Assembly (NCBI RefSeq): GCF_014199395.1
Contig: NZ_JACIJM010000002.1
Location: forward strand, 372,001 to 436,000
Direction: 5' to 3'
Length of the DNA stretch: 64,000 bases
Origin: Yoonia ponticola
GTDB taxonomy: Bacteria; Pseudomonadota; Alphaproteobacteria; Rhodobacterales; Rhodobacteraceae
The position numbers were made by a program, and so were the translations under genes. The notes beneath the pieces are model-generated. The model was not told the DNA's origin. It saw only the letters and a program-made list of their open reading frames with translations, and made no database searches. Numbering within the stretch: the stretch's first letter is position 1; every line of letters begins with the position of its first letter. Shown here in pieces: positions 28,377-37,157 of the stretch.

Positions 28377-30227
28377 ATGTTTCGTTTCTTTGAAAAGCTG
28401 GTCGACCCCTATGTCGCCTATCCAGAAAACAACAACCCCTCGCAATCATTGCGTGTATTTTTGTGGGACTATTGCAAGCCCTTCAGGGGCATTTTCATCG
28501 CCACAGGGCTGATGTCGATCCTGATTGCGATCATCGAAGTGATGCTGATTTCGTACATGGGCCGGCTTGTGAACCTGCTGGGCGATGGTGAACCAGCTGT
28601 GGTTTGGGCGACCTATGGGCTGGAGTTTATTCTTGTCGCAATCGCCGTTCTGACCATTCGGCCCGTTGTTTATATTGTGCAGGTCATGCTGTTGCATCAG
28701 ACGATTTTGCCGAATGTCGGCACGTTGGTGCGGTGGCGCGCGCATCGTCATGTAATGCGACAATCTGTGGGTTGGTTCGAAGATGATCTGGCCGGACGGA
28801 TTGCAAACCGGATCATGCAAACGCCGCCCGCCGCTGGCGAGGTTGTGTTCCAGATTTTCGACGCGCTGACCTTTGCTGTGGCTTATGTGATTGGTGCCGC
28901 GATATTGCTGGGGGACGCTGATCCGCGCTTGATGATCCCGCTTTTGCTATGGTTAGTGCCTTATTTGTGGTTAATGCGCTGGGTCATGGTCAAGATCGAA
29001 CCCGCGTCCGAGGCGGCGTCGAATGCTCGATCTGCCGTGACGGGTCGTGTCGTCGACAGCTATTCAAACATCCATTCTGTGAAAATGTTTGCGCATCATG
29101 ACCGTGAAATCGACTATGCCAAGGAAAGCATCGAAGAGGCGCGGCGCACGTTTCAGATCGAATTGCGTTTGTTTACCATGATGGATGGCGGCTTAACCTT
29201 GATTAACGGTTTCCTTGTTGTGGGGATCGTTGGTTGGGCGATGTATTTGTGGATGCAGGGCACGGCGAGCGTGGGTGTTGTTGCTGCGGCGACGGCGTTG
29301 GCGCTACGGCTGAATTCGATGTCCGGTTGGATCATGTTCGCGGCCTCCGCGTTTTTCCGCAATCTTGGTGTTGTGAAGGAAGGCATGGGGACGATTGCGC
29401 AGCCGATTACGCTGTTGGATGATGCAGACGCTGCGCCCTTGCAGGTTAAAAACGGCGCTGTTGCGGTGCAAGATCTGTCGCACCACTATGGCAAAGAGGC
29501 CGGTGGTTTGGATCATATTAACCTTGCGATTGCACCTGGTGAAAAGGTCGGTCTTGTCGGGCAGTCTGGTGCCGGAAAATCGACCCTCGTAAAGCTACTT
29601 TTGCGGTTTTATGATGCCGAGAGCGGGCAAGTTTTGATCGATGACCAACCGATCAAGTCCGTGACGCAGGATAGTCTACGTGCCGCGATTGGCATGGTGC
29701 AACAGGATAGCGCGTTGCTGCATCGGTCTGTGCGCGACAATATTCTGTATGGTCGCCCGAGTGCGTCCAAAGACGAAATGATCGCGGCTGCACGCAAGGC
29801 CGAGGCGCATGATTTCATTCTGACGCTTGAAGATAACGAGGGCAATGTCGGGTATGAGGCGCGTGTTGGTGAACGCGGTGTTAAGCTGTCGGGCGGACAG
29901 CGGCAGCGGATTGCGTTGGCGCGCGTGATTTTAAAAGATGCGCCGATTTTGCTCTTGGATGAAGCGACTTCCGCGCTAGATTCAGAGGTCGAAGCCGCCA
30001 TATTAGAGACGCTTTATGGCATGATGGAGGGCAAAACGGTGATCGCGATTGCGCACCGTTTGTCTACGATTGCGCAGATGGATCGGATTATCGTGATGGA
30101 TCAAGGGCGCATTATTGAAGACGGAAGCCATGATGAATTGCTGGCTGCAGGTGGGCAATATGCTCGGTTCTGGGCGCGGCAATCGGGTGGTTTTCTGGGG
30201 CAAGACACGACAGGAACTGACGCATGA
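28377..30227 (+). CDS. ABC exporter half-transporter (membrane and ATPase domains), first of a pair
   Basis: The 616-residue protein joins a six-helix exporter membrane domain (about 1-330) and an ATPase domain with Walker A GQSGAGKST, signature LSGGQRQR, Walker B LLLDEATSALDSE and H-loop His (IAIAHRLST). All motifs are complete. I chose the second ATG (28377), with AAAAGG 8 nt upstream; 28371 is the alternative. It overlaps the next, homologous gene by 4 nt, so the two probably form a heterodimer. The substrate is unknown. Confidence 0.9.
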   Translation: MFRFFEKLVDPYVAYPENNNPSQSLRVFLWDYCKPFRGIFIATGLMSILIAIIEVMLISYMGRLVNLLGDGEPAVVWATYGLEFILVAIAVLTIRPVVYIVQVMLLHQTILPNVGTLVRWRAHRHVMRQSVGWFEDDLAGRIANRIMQTPPAAGEVVFQIFDALTFAVAYVIGAAILLGDADPRLMIPLLLWLVPYLWLMRWVMVKIEPASEAASNARSAVTGRVVDSYSNIHSVKMFAHHDREIDYAKESIEEARRTFQIELRLFTMMDGGLTLINGFLVVGIVGWAMYLWMQGTASVGVVAAATALALRLNSMSGWIMFAASAFFRNLGVVKEGMGTIAQPITLLDDADAAPLQVKNGAVAVQDLSHHYGKEAGGLDHINLAIAPGEKVGLVGQSGAGKSTLVKLLLRFYDAESGQVLIDDQPIKSVTQDSLRAAIGMVQQDSALLHRSVRDNILYGRPSASKDEMIAAARKAEAHDFILTLEDNEGNVGYEARVGERGVKLSGGQRQRIALARVILKDAPILLLDEATSALDSEVEAAILETLYGMMEGKTVIAIAHRLSTIAQMDRIIVMDQGRIIEDGSHDELLAAGGQYARFWARQSGGFLGQDTTGTDA

Positions 30228-32056
30228 ACCCAGCAAATTGGATAAAACCGTTTCAAGCGGCAGACGGTGCGCCGCCGAAAACCCTAGTTGCATTCGGGCG
30301 CTGGGCGTTGCGGGGCAGCTTTGTCCCGATTGGCTTTGGCTCTGCGATTTCGGTGGTGTCCGGACTGATCGAGGTCGCTTCAGCGCTGATGTTGGGCATG
30401 GTGATTGACGCGGCTTTGGCGGGCACGACCGAAGGATTTTTTGCCGAGAATACGACACTAATACTAGGGGTTTCTCTGTTTTTCCTAGTGTTCCGTCCGG
30501 CGTGGCTAGCGTTAGCAGGGATGATGCAATCGGTGGTCTTGGGGCCATCGATTTCGGCGTTAATCCTGTCGCGGATGCACCGCTACACCATCGGCCAAGC
30601 AGTCACGTTTTTCGATAACGACTTTGCGGGCCGGATTTCGCAAAAGCAGATGCAAGCGACGCGAGCGTTAACCGACATTGTGATCGAATTTGTCCACACG
30701 GTCGTTTTCGCGATGGCGTCCGTGGTGGGATCGCTGATCTTGGTCATGACGTTGGATTGGCGAGCAGGGATTGCGCTGGCATTGTGGGTGCTGGCGTATG
30801 TCATGTTCTTGCGGTTTTTCATGCCGCGTATTCGTGTCGCATCGAAGGCGCGGGCAGGGGCAAACGCCATGGTTTCGGGCCAAATCGTTGATACGATCGG
30901 GAATATCAAGACGGTCAAACTATTCGCACACGACAATCACGAAGACCAAGCGGCTATTTTTGCGATGAAGGAAATGCGCAAAAAAGCGATTGCTTGGGGG
31001 TGGATTTCCGCGTCATTCCGCGGGTCGTTGATGGTGCTTTCAGGGGTGCTTCCGTTGATTTTGGTCGGCGTGACGCTGCTGGTCTGGACACGCGGGGGCG
31101 CGACGACGGGCGATATCGCGGTGGCCGGCACGATTGGATTGCGCTTGGCGCAGATGACGGGTTGGGTCAGTTTTACGTTGATGGGCATGTACGGGAACGT
31201 CGGCGTCGTCGAGGACGCGGTGCAAACGTTAACATCGACCCATACTCTGTTGGACGCGCCGAATGCCAACGTGCTGGCTGTGCCGAAAGGCGAGATCAAA
31301 CTGGAGGACGTGACGTTTTCCTATGGCGGCGGTCCGGGTGGATTGAACGAGGTGGATTTGACGATTGCCAGCGGCGAACGTTTGGGCATTGTCGGGGCGT
31401 CTGGTGCGGGTAAATCGACGTTGGTTGCGCTGCTTTTGCGGCTCTATGACACGGAAAAAGGCCGCATTTTGATTGATGGTCAGGATATTGCGCAGGTCAC
31501 GCAGGAAAGCCTGCGGCGCAATATCGCGATGGTCACGCAGGAAACTGCTATGTTTAATCGGTCTGCACGGGACAACATCGGATATGGGTCGCCGGACGCG
31601 TCCGACGATATGATCCTTGCGGCTGCTGAGCAGGCCGAAGCGCACGATTTCTTGCAGAATCTTAAGGATTTCAGGGATCGTGAAGGATACGACGCGCATC
31701 TTGGTGAACGGGGTGTGAAGCTGTCTGGTGGCCAGAGACAACGGATTGCGATTGCGCGAGCAATATTAAAAGACGCACCGATTTTGGTATTGGACGAGGC
31801 GACTTCGGCGCTTGATTCAGAGGTGGAAGCGTCGATTCAGTCAGCGTTAGAGACTGTTATGATCGGCAAGACCGTCATCGCGATTGCACACCGCATGTCC
31901 ACATTGGCGCGGATGGACCGCATCATCGTGCTTGACGCGGGGCGCATCGTTGAACAAGGAAGCCATGAAGGCTTGCTAGCGCAAGATGGCCTGTATGCGC
32001 GGTACTGGAACCGGCAGTCGGGCGGATTTATTAACGTAAAAGACGCGGCGGAATAA
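30224..32056 (+). CDS. ABC exporter half-transporter (membrane and ATPase domains), second of a pair
   Basis: This 610-residue protein is similar in layout to the gene before it: exporter membrane domain (about 40-330), then Walker A GASGAGKST, signature LSGGQRQR, Walker B LVLDEATSALDSE and IAIAHRMST. Both ATP sites of the presumed heterodimer therefore look consensus. It begins in the 4-nt overlap with its partner and is followed 4 nt later by an RNA methyltransferase gene. Lipid, drug or peptide export cannot be distinguished. Confidence 0.9.
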   Translation: MNPANWIKPFQAADGAPPKTLVAFGRWALRGSFVPIGFGSAISVVSGLIEVASALMLGMVIDAALAGTTEGFFAENTTLILGVSLFFLVFRPAWLALAGMMQSVVLGPSISALILSRMHRYTIGQAVTFFDNDFAGRISQKQMQATRALTDIVIEFVHTVVFAMASVVGSLILVMTLDWRAGIALALWVLAYVMFLRFFMPRIRVASKARAGANAMVSGQIVDTIGNIKTVKLFAHDNHEDQAAIFAMKEMRKKAIAWGWISASFRGSLMVLSGVLPLILVGVTLLVWTRGGATTGDIAVAGTIGLRLAQMTGWVSFTLMGMYGNVGVVEDAVQTLTSTHTLLDAPNANVLAVPKGEIKLEDVTFSYGGGPGGLNEVDLTIASGERLGIVGASGAGKSTLVALLLRLYDTEKGRILIDGQDIAQVTQESLRRNIAMVTQETAMFNRSARDNIGYGSPDASDDMILAAAEQAEAHDFLQNLKDFRDREGYDAHLGERGVKLSGGQRQRIAIARAILKDAPILVLDEATSALDSEVEASIQSALETVMIGKTVIAIAHRMSTLARMDRIIVLDAGRIVEQGSHEGLLAQDGLYARYWNRQSGGFINVKDAAE

Positions 32057-32060
32057 TCAT

Positions 32061-33263
32061 ATGGCGATGATCGAAGGGTTAACCCACCTCGGGCTGGGCA
32101 AATTGGACGACGGGCGCACATTGTTGCCGCGCGTTTTGCCGGGCGAAGAAGTGAGTGTTGACCAAGATGGCACTGTCCGCATTATCACACCGTCGGTGGA
32201 TCGTGTTGCGGCCCCGTGTCGTCATTTCAAGACCTGTGGCGGTTGCGCGATGCAGCACGCCAATGACGTTTTTGTCGCGAGTTGGAAGCAAGAGATCGTG
32301 CGTAAAGCGGTCACTGCTCAGGGTCTAACAGCGGAATTTCGTGAGATTCAGACGTCACCACCCCAGTCGCGGCGTCGGGCAAAGTTTGCTGGACAGCGCA
32401 CGAAAAAGGGCGTGATGCTCGGGTTCTATGCCAAGGGTTCGGACACGATTATCGCGGTGCCTGATTGCCAGTTGATCACGGTGGGATTGCATGATGCGCG
32501 TCCTGCGCTAGAGGCGCTGATTATGATCGCGGCATCGCGTAAGTCGCATGTTTCGTTCACGGTGACGGAAACGGCTGTGGGGCCGGATGTCAGTGTAGAG
32601 ACTGAAAAAGAGTTAACATCGCAGTTGCGAATGGAGCTTGCGGTGTTTGCGCAGAAGCATGGTTTGTCGCGGTTGGTGTGGCAGGACGAGGTGATCGTCA
32701 CGATGCAGCCGCCTGCGCAGGACTTTGGCGGTGTGTCCGCTGTTCCGCCTGCTGGTGCGTTTTTGCAGGCGACAAAGCATGGTGAGGCGGCATTGCGTGA
32801 TGCGGTTTCAGAGATCACGGCGGGTGCGAACCGGATTGTTGACCTGTTTGCTGGATCGGGCACTTTTGCTTTACCGCTGTCGAAAGGCGCAGAAATTCAT
32901 GCGGTCGAGGGTGAGGCGGATATGATCGCAGCGCTTGATCGTGGTTGGCGTGACGGCAAAAACCTGAAGCGCGTGACGTCCGAGACACGCGATTTGTTCC
33001 GTCGCCCATTAGAGCCGGATGAGTTGCGCAAGTTTGATGCGGCTGTGATCGATCCGCCACGTGCAGGTGCCGAGGCGCAGATCGCTACGCTGGCTGTGAG
33101 CGCGATCAAGAAGGTTGCGATGGTGTCGTGTAACCCTGTGACCTTTGCGCGTGACGCAAAAACACTGGTTGCCGCCGGATTTACGCTGAATTGGTTACAA
33201 GTTGTTGATCAATTCCGCTGGTCGCCGCATGTTGAGGTTGTTGGCAGCTTCACGCGAAAGTGA
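32061..33263 (+). CDS. Class I SAM-dependent RNA uracil-5-methyltransferase family (RlmD/TrmA-type)
   Basis: The 400-residue protein has an N-terminal Fe-S site, with Cys in PCRHFKTCGGCAMQH and a fourth in PDCQLI, then the SAM fold with IVDLFAGSGTFALPL and the catalytic region DPPRAGAEAQI and SCNPVTFARD. The Fe-S cluster suggests a 23S rRNA m5U enzyme such as RlmC/RlmD, or m5U54 tRNA in organisms lacking TrmA; I cannot decide. It follows the ABC pair by 4 nt. Confidence 0.88.
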   Translation: MAMIEGLTHLGLGKLDDGRTLLPRVLPGEEVSVDQDGTVRIITPSVDRVAAPCRHFKTCGGCAMQHANDVFVASWKQEIVRKAVTAQGLTAEFREIQTSPPQSRRRAKFAGQRTKKGVMLGFYAKGSDTIIAVPDCQLITVGLHDARPALEALIMIAASRKSHVSFTVTETAVGPDVSVETEKELTSQLRMELAVFAQKHGLSRLVWQDEVIVTMQPPAQDFGGVSAVPPAGAFLQATKHGEAALRDAVSEITAGANRIVDLFAGSGTFALPLSKGAEIHAVEGEADMIAALDRGWRDGKNLKRVTSETRDLFRRPLEPDELRKFDAAVIDPPRAGAEAQIATLAVSAIKKVAMVSCNPVTFARDAKTLVAAGFTLNWLQVVDQFRWSPHVEVVGSFTRK

Positions 33264-33347
33264 ACAACACTTTGACGCTGAGCCTTATAGTAGATCAAAG
33301 TTAAAGAGTAATATCCGAATAAAGCGGCATAGACCGGCGGTGGGCAG

Positions 33348-33854
33348 ATGAAAATATCGAGACGAACAGTAGTAACAGGTATGGGTGCTGCGGCACTGGC
33401 AGGATGTTCGACAGCGACACCGGATCGATTCCGGACGTATGACGGACCGCCAGTCACGCGGATTCAGGCATTTAAAGGCAAGCGGAAGTTGCAGCTTTTG
33501 AACGGCGAACGGCTGTTGAAGGACTACAACTTTGAGTTGGGCTTTGAGCCGACCAAACACAAACAATTCGAAGGTGACGGACGCACGCCAGAAGGCGCGT
33601 ATCTGATCGACCGTCGCAATCCGAACAGCAGATTTCATCTGTCGTTGGGTATTTCCTACCCGAATATCAATGACTTGAACTTTGCGCGGTCACACGGGCT
33701 AAGCCCTGGTGGTGACATCTTTATTCACGGCACCCCAAATCCGTTTTCCAACGAAAAGGATTGGACTTGGGGCTGTATTGCCGTGACGAATGATGAGATC
33801 GAAGAGATGTACGCGATGGTGCGTAACGGTACGCCGATCTACATTTATCCTTGA
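33348..33854 (+). CDS. L,D-transpeptidase family (YkuD) lipoprotein-like protein
   Basis: The 168-residue protein has a Tat-like arginine pair and a lipobox in MKISRRTVVTGMGAAALAGC, so it is probably exported and lipidated. The YkuD core is clear: TPEGAYLIDRRNPNS, DIFIHGTPNP (His) and DWTWGCIAVTN (catalytic Cys). The residue before GC is Trp rather than Arg or Asn, and the Arg after GCI is missing, as in the ErfK/YafK-like subgroup. It likely crosslinks peptidoglycan or attaches proteins to it. Its end overlaps a convergent CAP-domain gene by 10 nt. Confidence 0.85.
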   Translation: MKISRRTVVTGMGAAALAGCSTATPDRFRTYDGPPVTRIQAFKGKRKLQLLNGERLLKDYNFELGFEPTKHKQFEGDGRTPEGAYLIDRRNPNSRFHLSLGISYPNINDLNFARSHGLSPGGDIFIHGTPNPFSNEKDWTWGCIAVTNDEIEEMYAMVRNGTPIYIYP

Positions 33855-34441
33855 AACGTGCTGCCTGCGACGGGAGACCCGAGCGGGCGGATATCAACTG
33901 GTGATGGTGCTGACAGTGAACCCGGTGCGGAGCCGACGTTCAGTGTCCACCACAGTTTGCCAGCCGGTTCTTGATACCAAGCAAAGCCGATGCGGCGTGC
34001 AGATGGGTCGAGCAGCACTTCGCGGCTATCGCGGTCTTGGGACCATGCGGCGAGGGTTTCGAGCTCTGTCTCATAGGATTCAGAGATGATTTCACCCAAC
34101 AACTGACCTGTGAAACCTGCGCGACGCGCGCGGTCCAGTGGTGATGATCCGTCAGACCCAAACAACCACGGACGGTTTTGCACCGACATGTCGCGGGCGT
34201 GTGTTGCTGCCGCAGCGATCAGGTTCGAATCAAGTGCCACAGGTGTGACGCCCGCAGCCTGACGCAGCGCATTGATGCTTTCTTCCATACGGAACTGGAT
34301 TGCATCGACGTCGTTCGCCCCGATTTGGTAAACGGTCGGCAAAGGCAGGCCGTCGGGCCCTATTCGCGCAACGGGTGTGCGGCTAGAACAAGCGGCCAAA
34401 CCGAATGCGGTCAGTCCAAGGATGATTTCGCGTCGAAACAT
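33845..34441 (-). CDS. CAP-domain (SCP/PR-1) lipoprotein
   Basis: The 198-residue protein starts with a lipoprotein signal, IILGLTAFGLAAC, so it should be anchored in the envelope. It carries a CAP fold with INALRQAAGVTPVALDSNLIAAAATHARDM, a bacterial CAP pattern. The usual HxxxxH/E metal residues are only partly kept, and activity is unknown. The ATG at 34441 with AAAGGTGAG upstream is preferred over GTG 34453. It lies between two L,D-transpeptidases, divergent from one and convergent with the other. Confidence 0.82.
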   Translation of the reverse strand: MFRREIILGLTAFGLAACSSRTPVARIGPDGLPLPTVYQIGANDVDAIQFRMEESINALRQAAGVTPVALDSNLIAAAATHARDMSVQNRPWLFGSDGSSPLDRARRAGFTGQLLGEIISESYETELETLAAWSQDRDSREVLLDPSARRIGFAWYQEPAGKLWWTLNVGSAPGSLSAPSPVDIRPLGSPVAGSTFQG

Positions 34442-34616
34442 GGGTTTACTCACCTTTATAATGCCTCATCCTAGCTGGATTCCTTGCACACTTCAAACAC
34501 CGTTCGGCAACAGTTTGCTAATATAACACGGCTGTGACGCAGGTTTGATTGCGCGATTTCAGCAAGGCGATTAAATCTGGGTCAGTCATTTTTGGTATTT
34601 CACGGAGCGCGAGACC

Positions 34617-35207
34617 ATGACGTCCGACTTCAAGTCCCTTTCACGCCGCGGCTTTATGGCTGCGACTGCTGCCACGGTTGGCACGGCTGCTATTGGCCAG
34701 ACGAATAATTCCACCGAACTCGAAGCAAATATCGGTCGCGGCGTAAGCCGCAACACCGCATCATTCCGGTCGCTAGATTGGCGTCCGTATTTTGACACGT
34801 TGGTTGGTGGCGCGATCTTGTGCGACCTTGAGAGCCGCGTTTTGCATTACTGGTCGCAAGATCAAAGCATCTACAAACTGTACCCGACATCGGTTCCATT
34901 ATCCGAAGACCTGACACGTCGCGGTAAAACCGAAGTGATCCGCAAGGTCGAAGGCCCATCATGGTCGCCGACGCCGTCGATGCGCGAACGCAATCCTGAA
35001 TGGCCCGCCACGATCGGACCTGGACCGGATAACCCATTGGGAACGCACGCTTTGTATCTCAGCTGGCAGTATTACCGTATCCACGGCACGCATGACACAC
35101 GCAAGATTGGTCGCCGGTCATCGAACGGCTGCATCGGTCTGTATAACGAGCACATTCAAGAGCTCTACGCGCTTGTCGGGAATGGTGCGCAGGTCATGTT
35201 GATCTAG
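34617..35207 (+). CDS. L,D-transpeptidase (YkuD) with Tat-type signal
   Basis: The 196-residue protein begins with a twin-arginine-like leader, LSRRGFMAATAATVGTAAIG, and then a YkuD domain with the catalytic block HGTHDTRKIGRRSSNGCIGL, i.e. the canonical S-x-G-C, although Arg after Cys is replaced by Leu/Gly. TNPLGTHALY-like residues precede it. It would make 3-3 crosslinks or tether proteins to peptidoglycan in the periplasm. It is followed by a strong intrinsic terminator. Confidence 0.87.
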   Translation: MTSDFKSLSRRGFMAATAATVGTAAIGQTNNSTELEANIGRGVSRNTASFRSLDWRPYFDTLVGGAILCDLESRVLHYWSQDQSIYKLYPTSVPLSEDLTRRGKTEVIRKVEGPSWSPTPSMRERNPEWPATIGPGPDNPLGTHALYLSWQYYRIHGTHDTRKIGRRSSNGCIGLYNEHIQELYALVGNGAQVMLI

Positions 35208-35228
35208 CACCGTCACAACAGTCTAACG

Positions 35229-35262
35229 AAAAAAGCCCCGCCAAATCTGGCGGGGCTTTTTT
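35229..35262 (+). terminator. Rho-independent terminator after the L,D-transpeptidase gene
   Basis: AGCCCCGCCA-AATC-TGGCGGGGCT, a perfect 10-bp stem flanked by A6 and T6, lies 22 nt after the stop. The flanking A and T runs make it usable in both directions, so it also serves the convergent lipoprotein gene. Confidence 0.95.
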
Positions 35263-35283
35263 GTATTCTGAACGTGTAGGCGT

Positions 35284-35883
35284 TTAGCGACCTACGGAAG
35301 AGAACTTGCGGCTAGGGTCTGGACCTATGCCCAACCAACCAGCGGTGACGGCTGCAAGGTGACGTGTGATCCTTACTTTTTGGGTCTCGCCTCGTGCGAC
35401 TGCTTCGAATGCTTCTCCGCCAACGTAGGCTTCCAAGTCGGCACGAATAAGCTGTGGTTCTGTCAGTGGTTCGCCAGAGCGGGCATCGACCACTTGGATG
35501 ACGTAGCTGATGTTATGCACGGCAGAAGGCGCACGCGCGCGCGTGACTGGTGTCACGGCATGGAATTCTTCCAAAGTGACGTTCAACTGAACACGACGGT
35601 TACCACGCAATGTTTTCGCGCCTGTCGCGATGCCGTTTTGCAAGATTGCTGCGACTTGCTGTCTGCGGTCGCCAGCAGGGTCTTCGTGCCATACGATATC
35701 TGCGTTTGGTGCGTAGCTGTTTGCTTCGGTTGTCGTCAAATTAGACGGAACGGCTACAGTTACTTCGGTGACGTTCCAGCCCTGTGAAACAGAGGCTTCA
35801 ATGCCGGTGCCATAATCAGTGACCCAGCTACCGGAACATCCTGCGAGCATAACAAGGCACATCGTTAAAATTGTATTTTTCAT
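35284..35883 (-). CDS. Putative lipoprotein of unknown function
   Basis: I do not recognise a functional domain. The 199-residue product starts MKNTILTMCLVMLAGCSG, a clear lipobox at LAGC, so it is probably an outer- or inner-membrane lipoprotein. The start at 35883 is chosen because the longer open frame adds a non-signal extension. The middle (AVHNISYVIQVVDARSGEPL) looks like a beta-rich domain. It ends at the bidirectional terminator. Confidence 0.72.
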   Translation of the reverse strand: MKNTILTMCLVMLAGCSGSWVTDYGTGIEASVSQGWNVTEVTVAVPSNLTTTEANSYAPNADIVWHEDPAGDRRQQVAAILQNGIATGAKTLRGNRRVQLNVTLEEFHAVTPVTRARAPSAVHNISYVIQVVDARSGEPLTEPQLIRADLEAYVGGEAFEAVARGETQKVRITRHLAAVTAGWLGIGPDPSRKFSSVGR

Positions 35884-35968
35884 GGTAGTATCCATCAGAA
35901 AGGTTTTGCTCTTGATGGGATATCGTTCAAGTTTGTCGGAAATTAGACCCTCATGTGGGGACAATCCT

Positions 35969-36043
35969 ATGAAATATGTCATGAATGTCTTTTGGGGGCA
36001 TCGACATAGAGGTGTCCGGCTCAGGTCTGCTAGGAAACCTTAG
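35969..36043 (+). CDS. Possible 24-residue basic small protein
   Basis: An ATG with GGGG 8 nt upstream opens a short frame encoding MKYVMNVFWGHRHRGVRLRS and then ARKP before TAG. The His/Arg-rich composition and fit into the gap between the lipoprotein and hemH genes are suggestive only. No homology can be checked here. Confidence 0.25.
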   Translation: MKYVMNVFWGHRHRGVRLRSARKP

Positions 36044-36055
36044 CCGTTGTTTTTA

Positions 36056-37126
36056 TTACCGTAACCAGCCGCGCAGGTTGCGGTTGATGATGCCAGTCAG
36101 TGCGTTGATGTGCGCAGGATCGTCGTTCAGGCAGGGCACGTAGGTAAAGTCTTCGCCGCCTGCATGCTCAAAGGCTTCTTTGATCTCTTCGTTGATTTCT
36201 TCCAGCGTCTCGATGCAGTCAGCGGAAAAAGCGGGGGCGCAGACGGCGATGTTTTTAATGCCTTCCTCGGACGCCATTTTCGGGACTTCTTTAACGGTGT
36301 AAGGTTTCAGCCATTCTTCACGGCCAAAGACGGATTGGAATGTTGTGCGGATTTGGGTGTCATCCCAGCCGAGCCGTTCTTTCAGCAGGCGCGTCGTTTT
36401 CTGGCACTGGCAGTGGTACGGATCGCCTTCGGTCAGGTAGCGTTCCGGCATGCCGTGGTAGGAACACACGAGAACTTCGGGCTTTTTCTCGGCCTTTGCG
36501 TAGGCTGTTTCGATGGATTTGGCCAAGGCGTCGATGTAGGCGGGGTCTTCGAAATAGGGATCAACGACGCGGGCGGTTGGTTGCCATGGCTGTTTCATCA
36601 ACGCCTGAAAGAACGAGTCGTTGGCTGTGGCTGACGTGGCGCCAGCATAATGCGGGTAGAGTGGGAAAAACAGGATTTTAGTGCAGCCCGCGTCGACCAT
36701 TTCCTGCACTTTGGATTTGGTTGTGGGGTTGCCGTAGCGCATGCAAAAATCGACGCGCACGTCGTCGCCGTATTCTGCCGCTAGCTTTGCTTTGATCGCC
36801 GCTGTCTGTTTTTTGGTGATGGTGAGAAGCGGGCTTTCGTTGGCTTCTTCGTTCCAGATCGACTTATAGGCCGCACCGGATGAAAAGGGCCGTTTCGACA
36901 GGATGATCAGTTGCAGGATCGGTTGCCATTTCCACGAGGGCAGATCGACGACGCGCTTGTCGGACAGAAATTCGCTGAGATAGCGGCGCATCGACCAGTA
37001 ATCCGTGCTGTCCGGCGTGCCGAGGTTGGCAAGTAGCACACCAACCCGCGCAGGTTTCACTGCGGGGTGGTCGGCTTTTGCGTGAACCGGGCAAGTGGCG
37101 GGGCGTTCTGAGGGCGTGTCATTCAT
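36056..37126 (-). CDS. hemH: Ferrochelatase
   Basis: HemH inserts Fe2+ into protoporphyrin IX, the last step of heme synthesis. The 356-residue protein (start MNDTPSERPATCP) has LLANLGTPDS, the catalytic His region in VCSYHGMPERYLTEGDPYHCQCQ, and SADCIETLEE with the conserved Glu. The in-frame ATG at 37144 has no ribosome binding site, while 37126 has GGACG-like bases upstream. It is followed upstream by a methyltransferase-like gene on the same strand; hemJ acts in the step before. Confidence 0.93.
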   Translation of the reverse strand: MNDTPSERPATCPVHAKADHPAVKPARVGVLLANLGTPDSTDYWSMRRYLSEFLSDKRVVDLPSWKWQPILQLIILSKRPFSSGAAYKSIWNEEANESPLLTITKKQTAAIKAKLAAEYGDDVRVDFCMRYGNPTTKSKVQEMVDAGCTKILFFPLYPHYAGATSATANDSFFQALMKQPWQPTARVVDPYFEDPAYIDALAKSIETAYAKAEKKPEVLVCSYHGMPERYLTEGDPYHCQCQKTTRLLKERLGWDDTQIRTTFQSVFGREEWLKPYTVKEVPKMASEEGIKNIAVCAPAFSADCIETLEEINEEIKEAFEHAGGEDFTYVPCLNDDPAHINALTGIINRNLRGWLR

Positions 37127-37157
37127 GTGTTTCGTCCGGTTCATTTGGCTAATTTAG

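Noticed and set aside
33246..33261. Third parS-like sequence at the end of the RNA methyltransferase gene
   Set aside because: AGCTTCACGCGAAAGT matches only 11 of 16 bases and lacks the central CACGTG.
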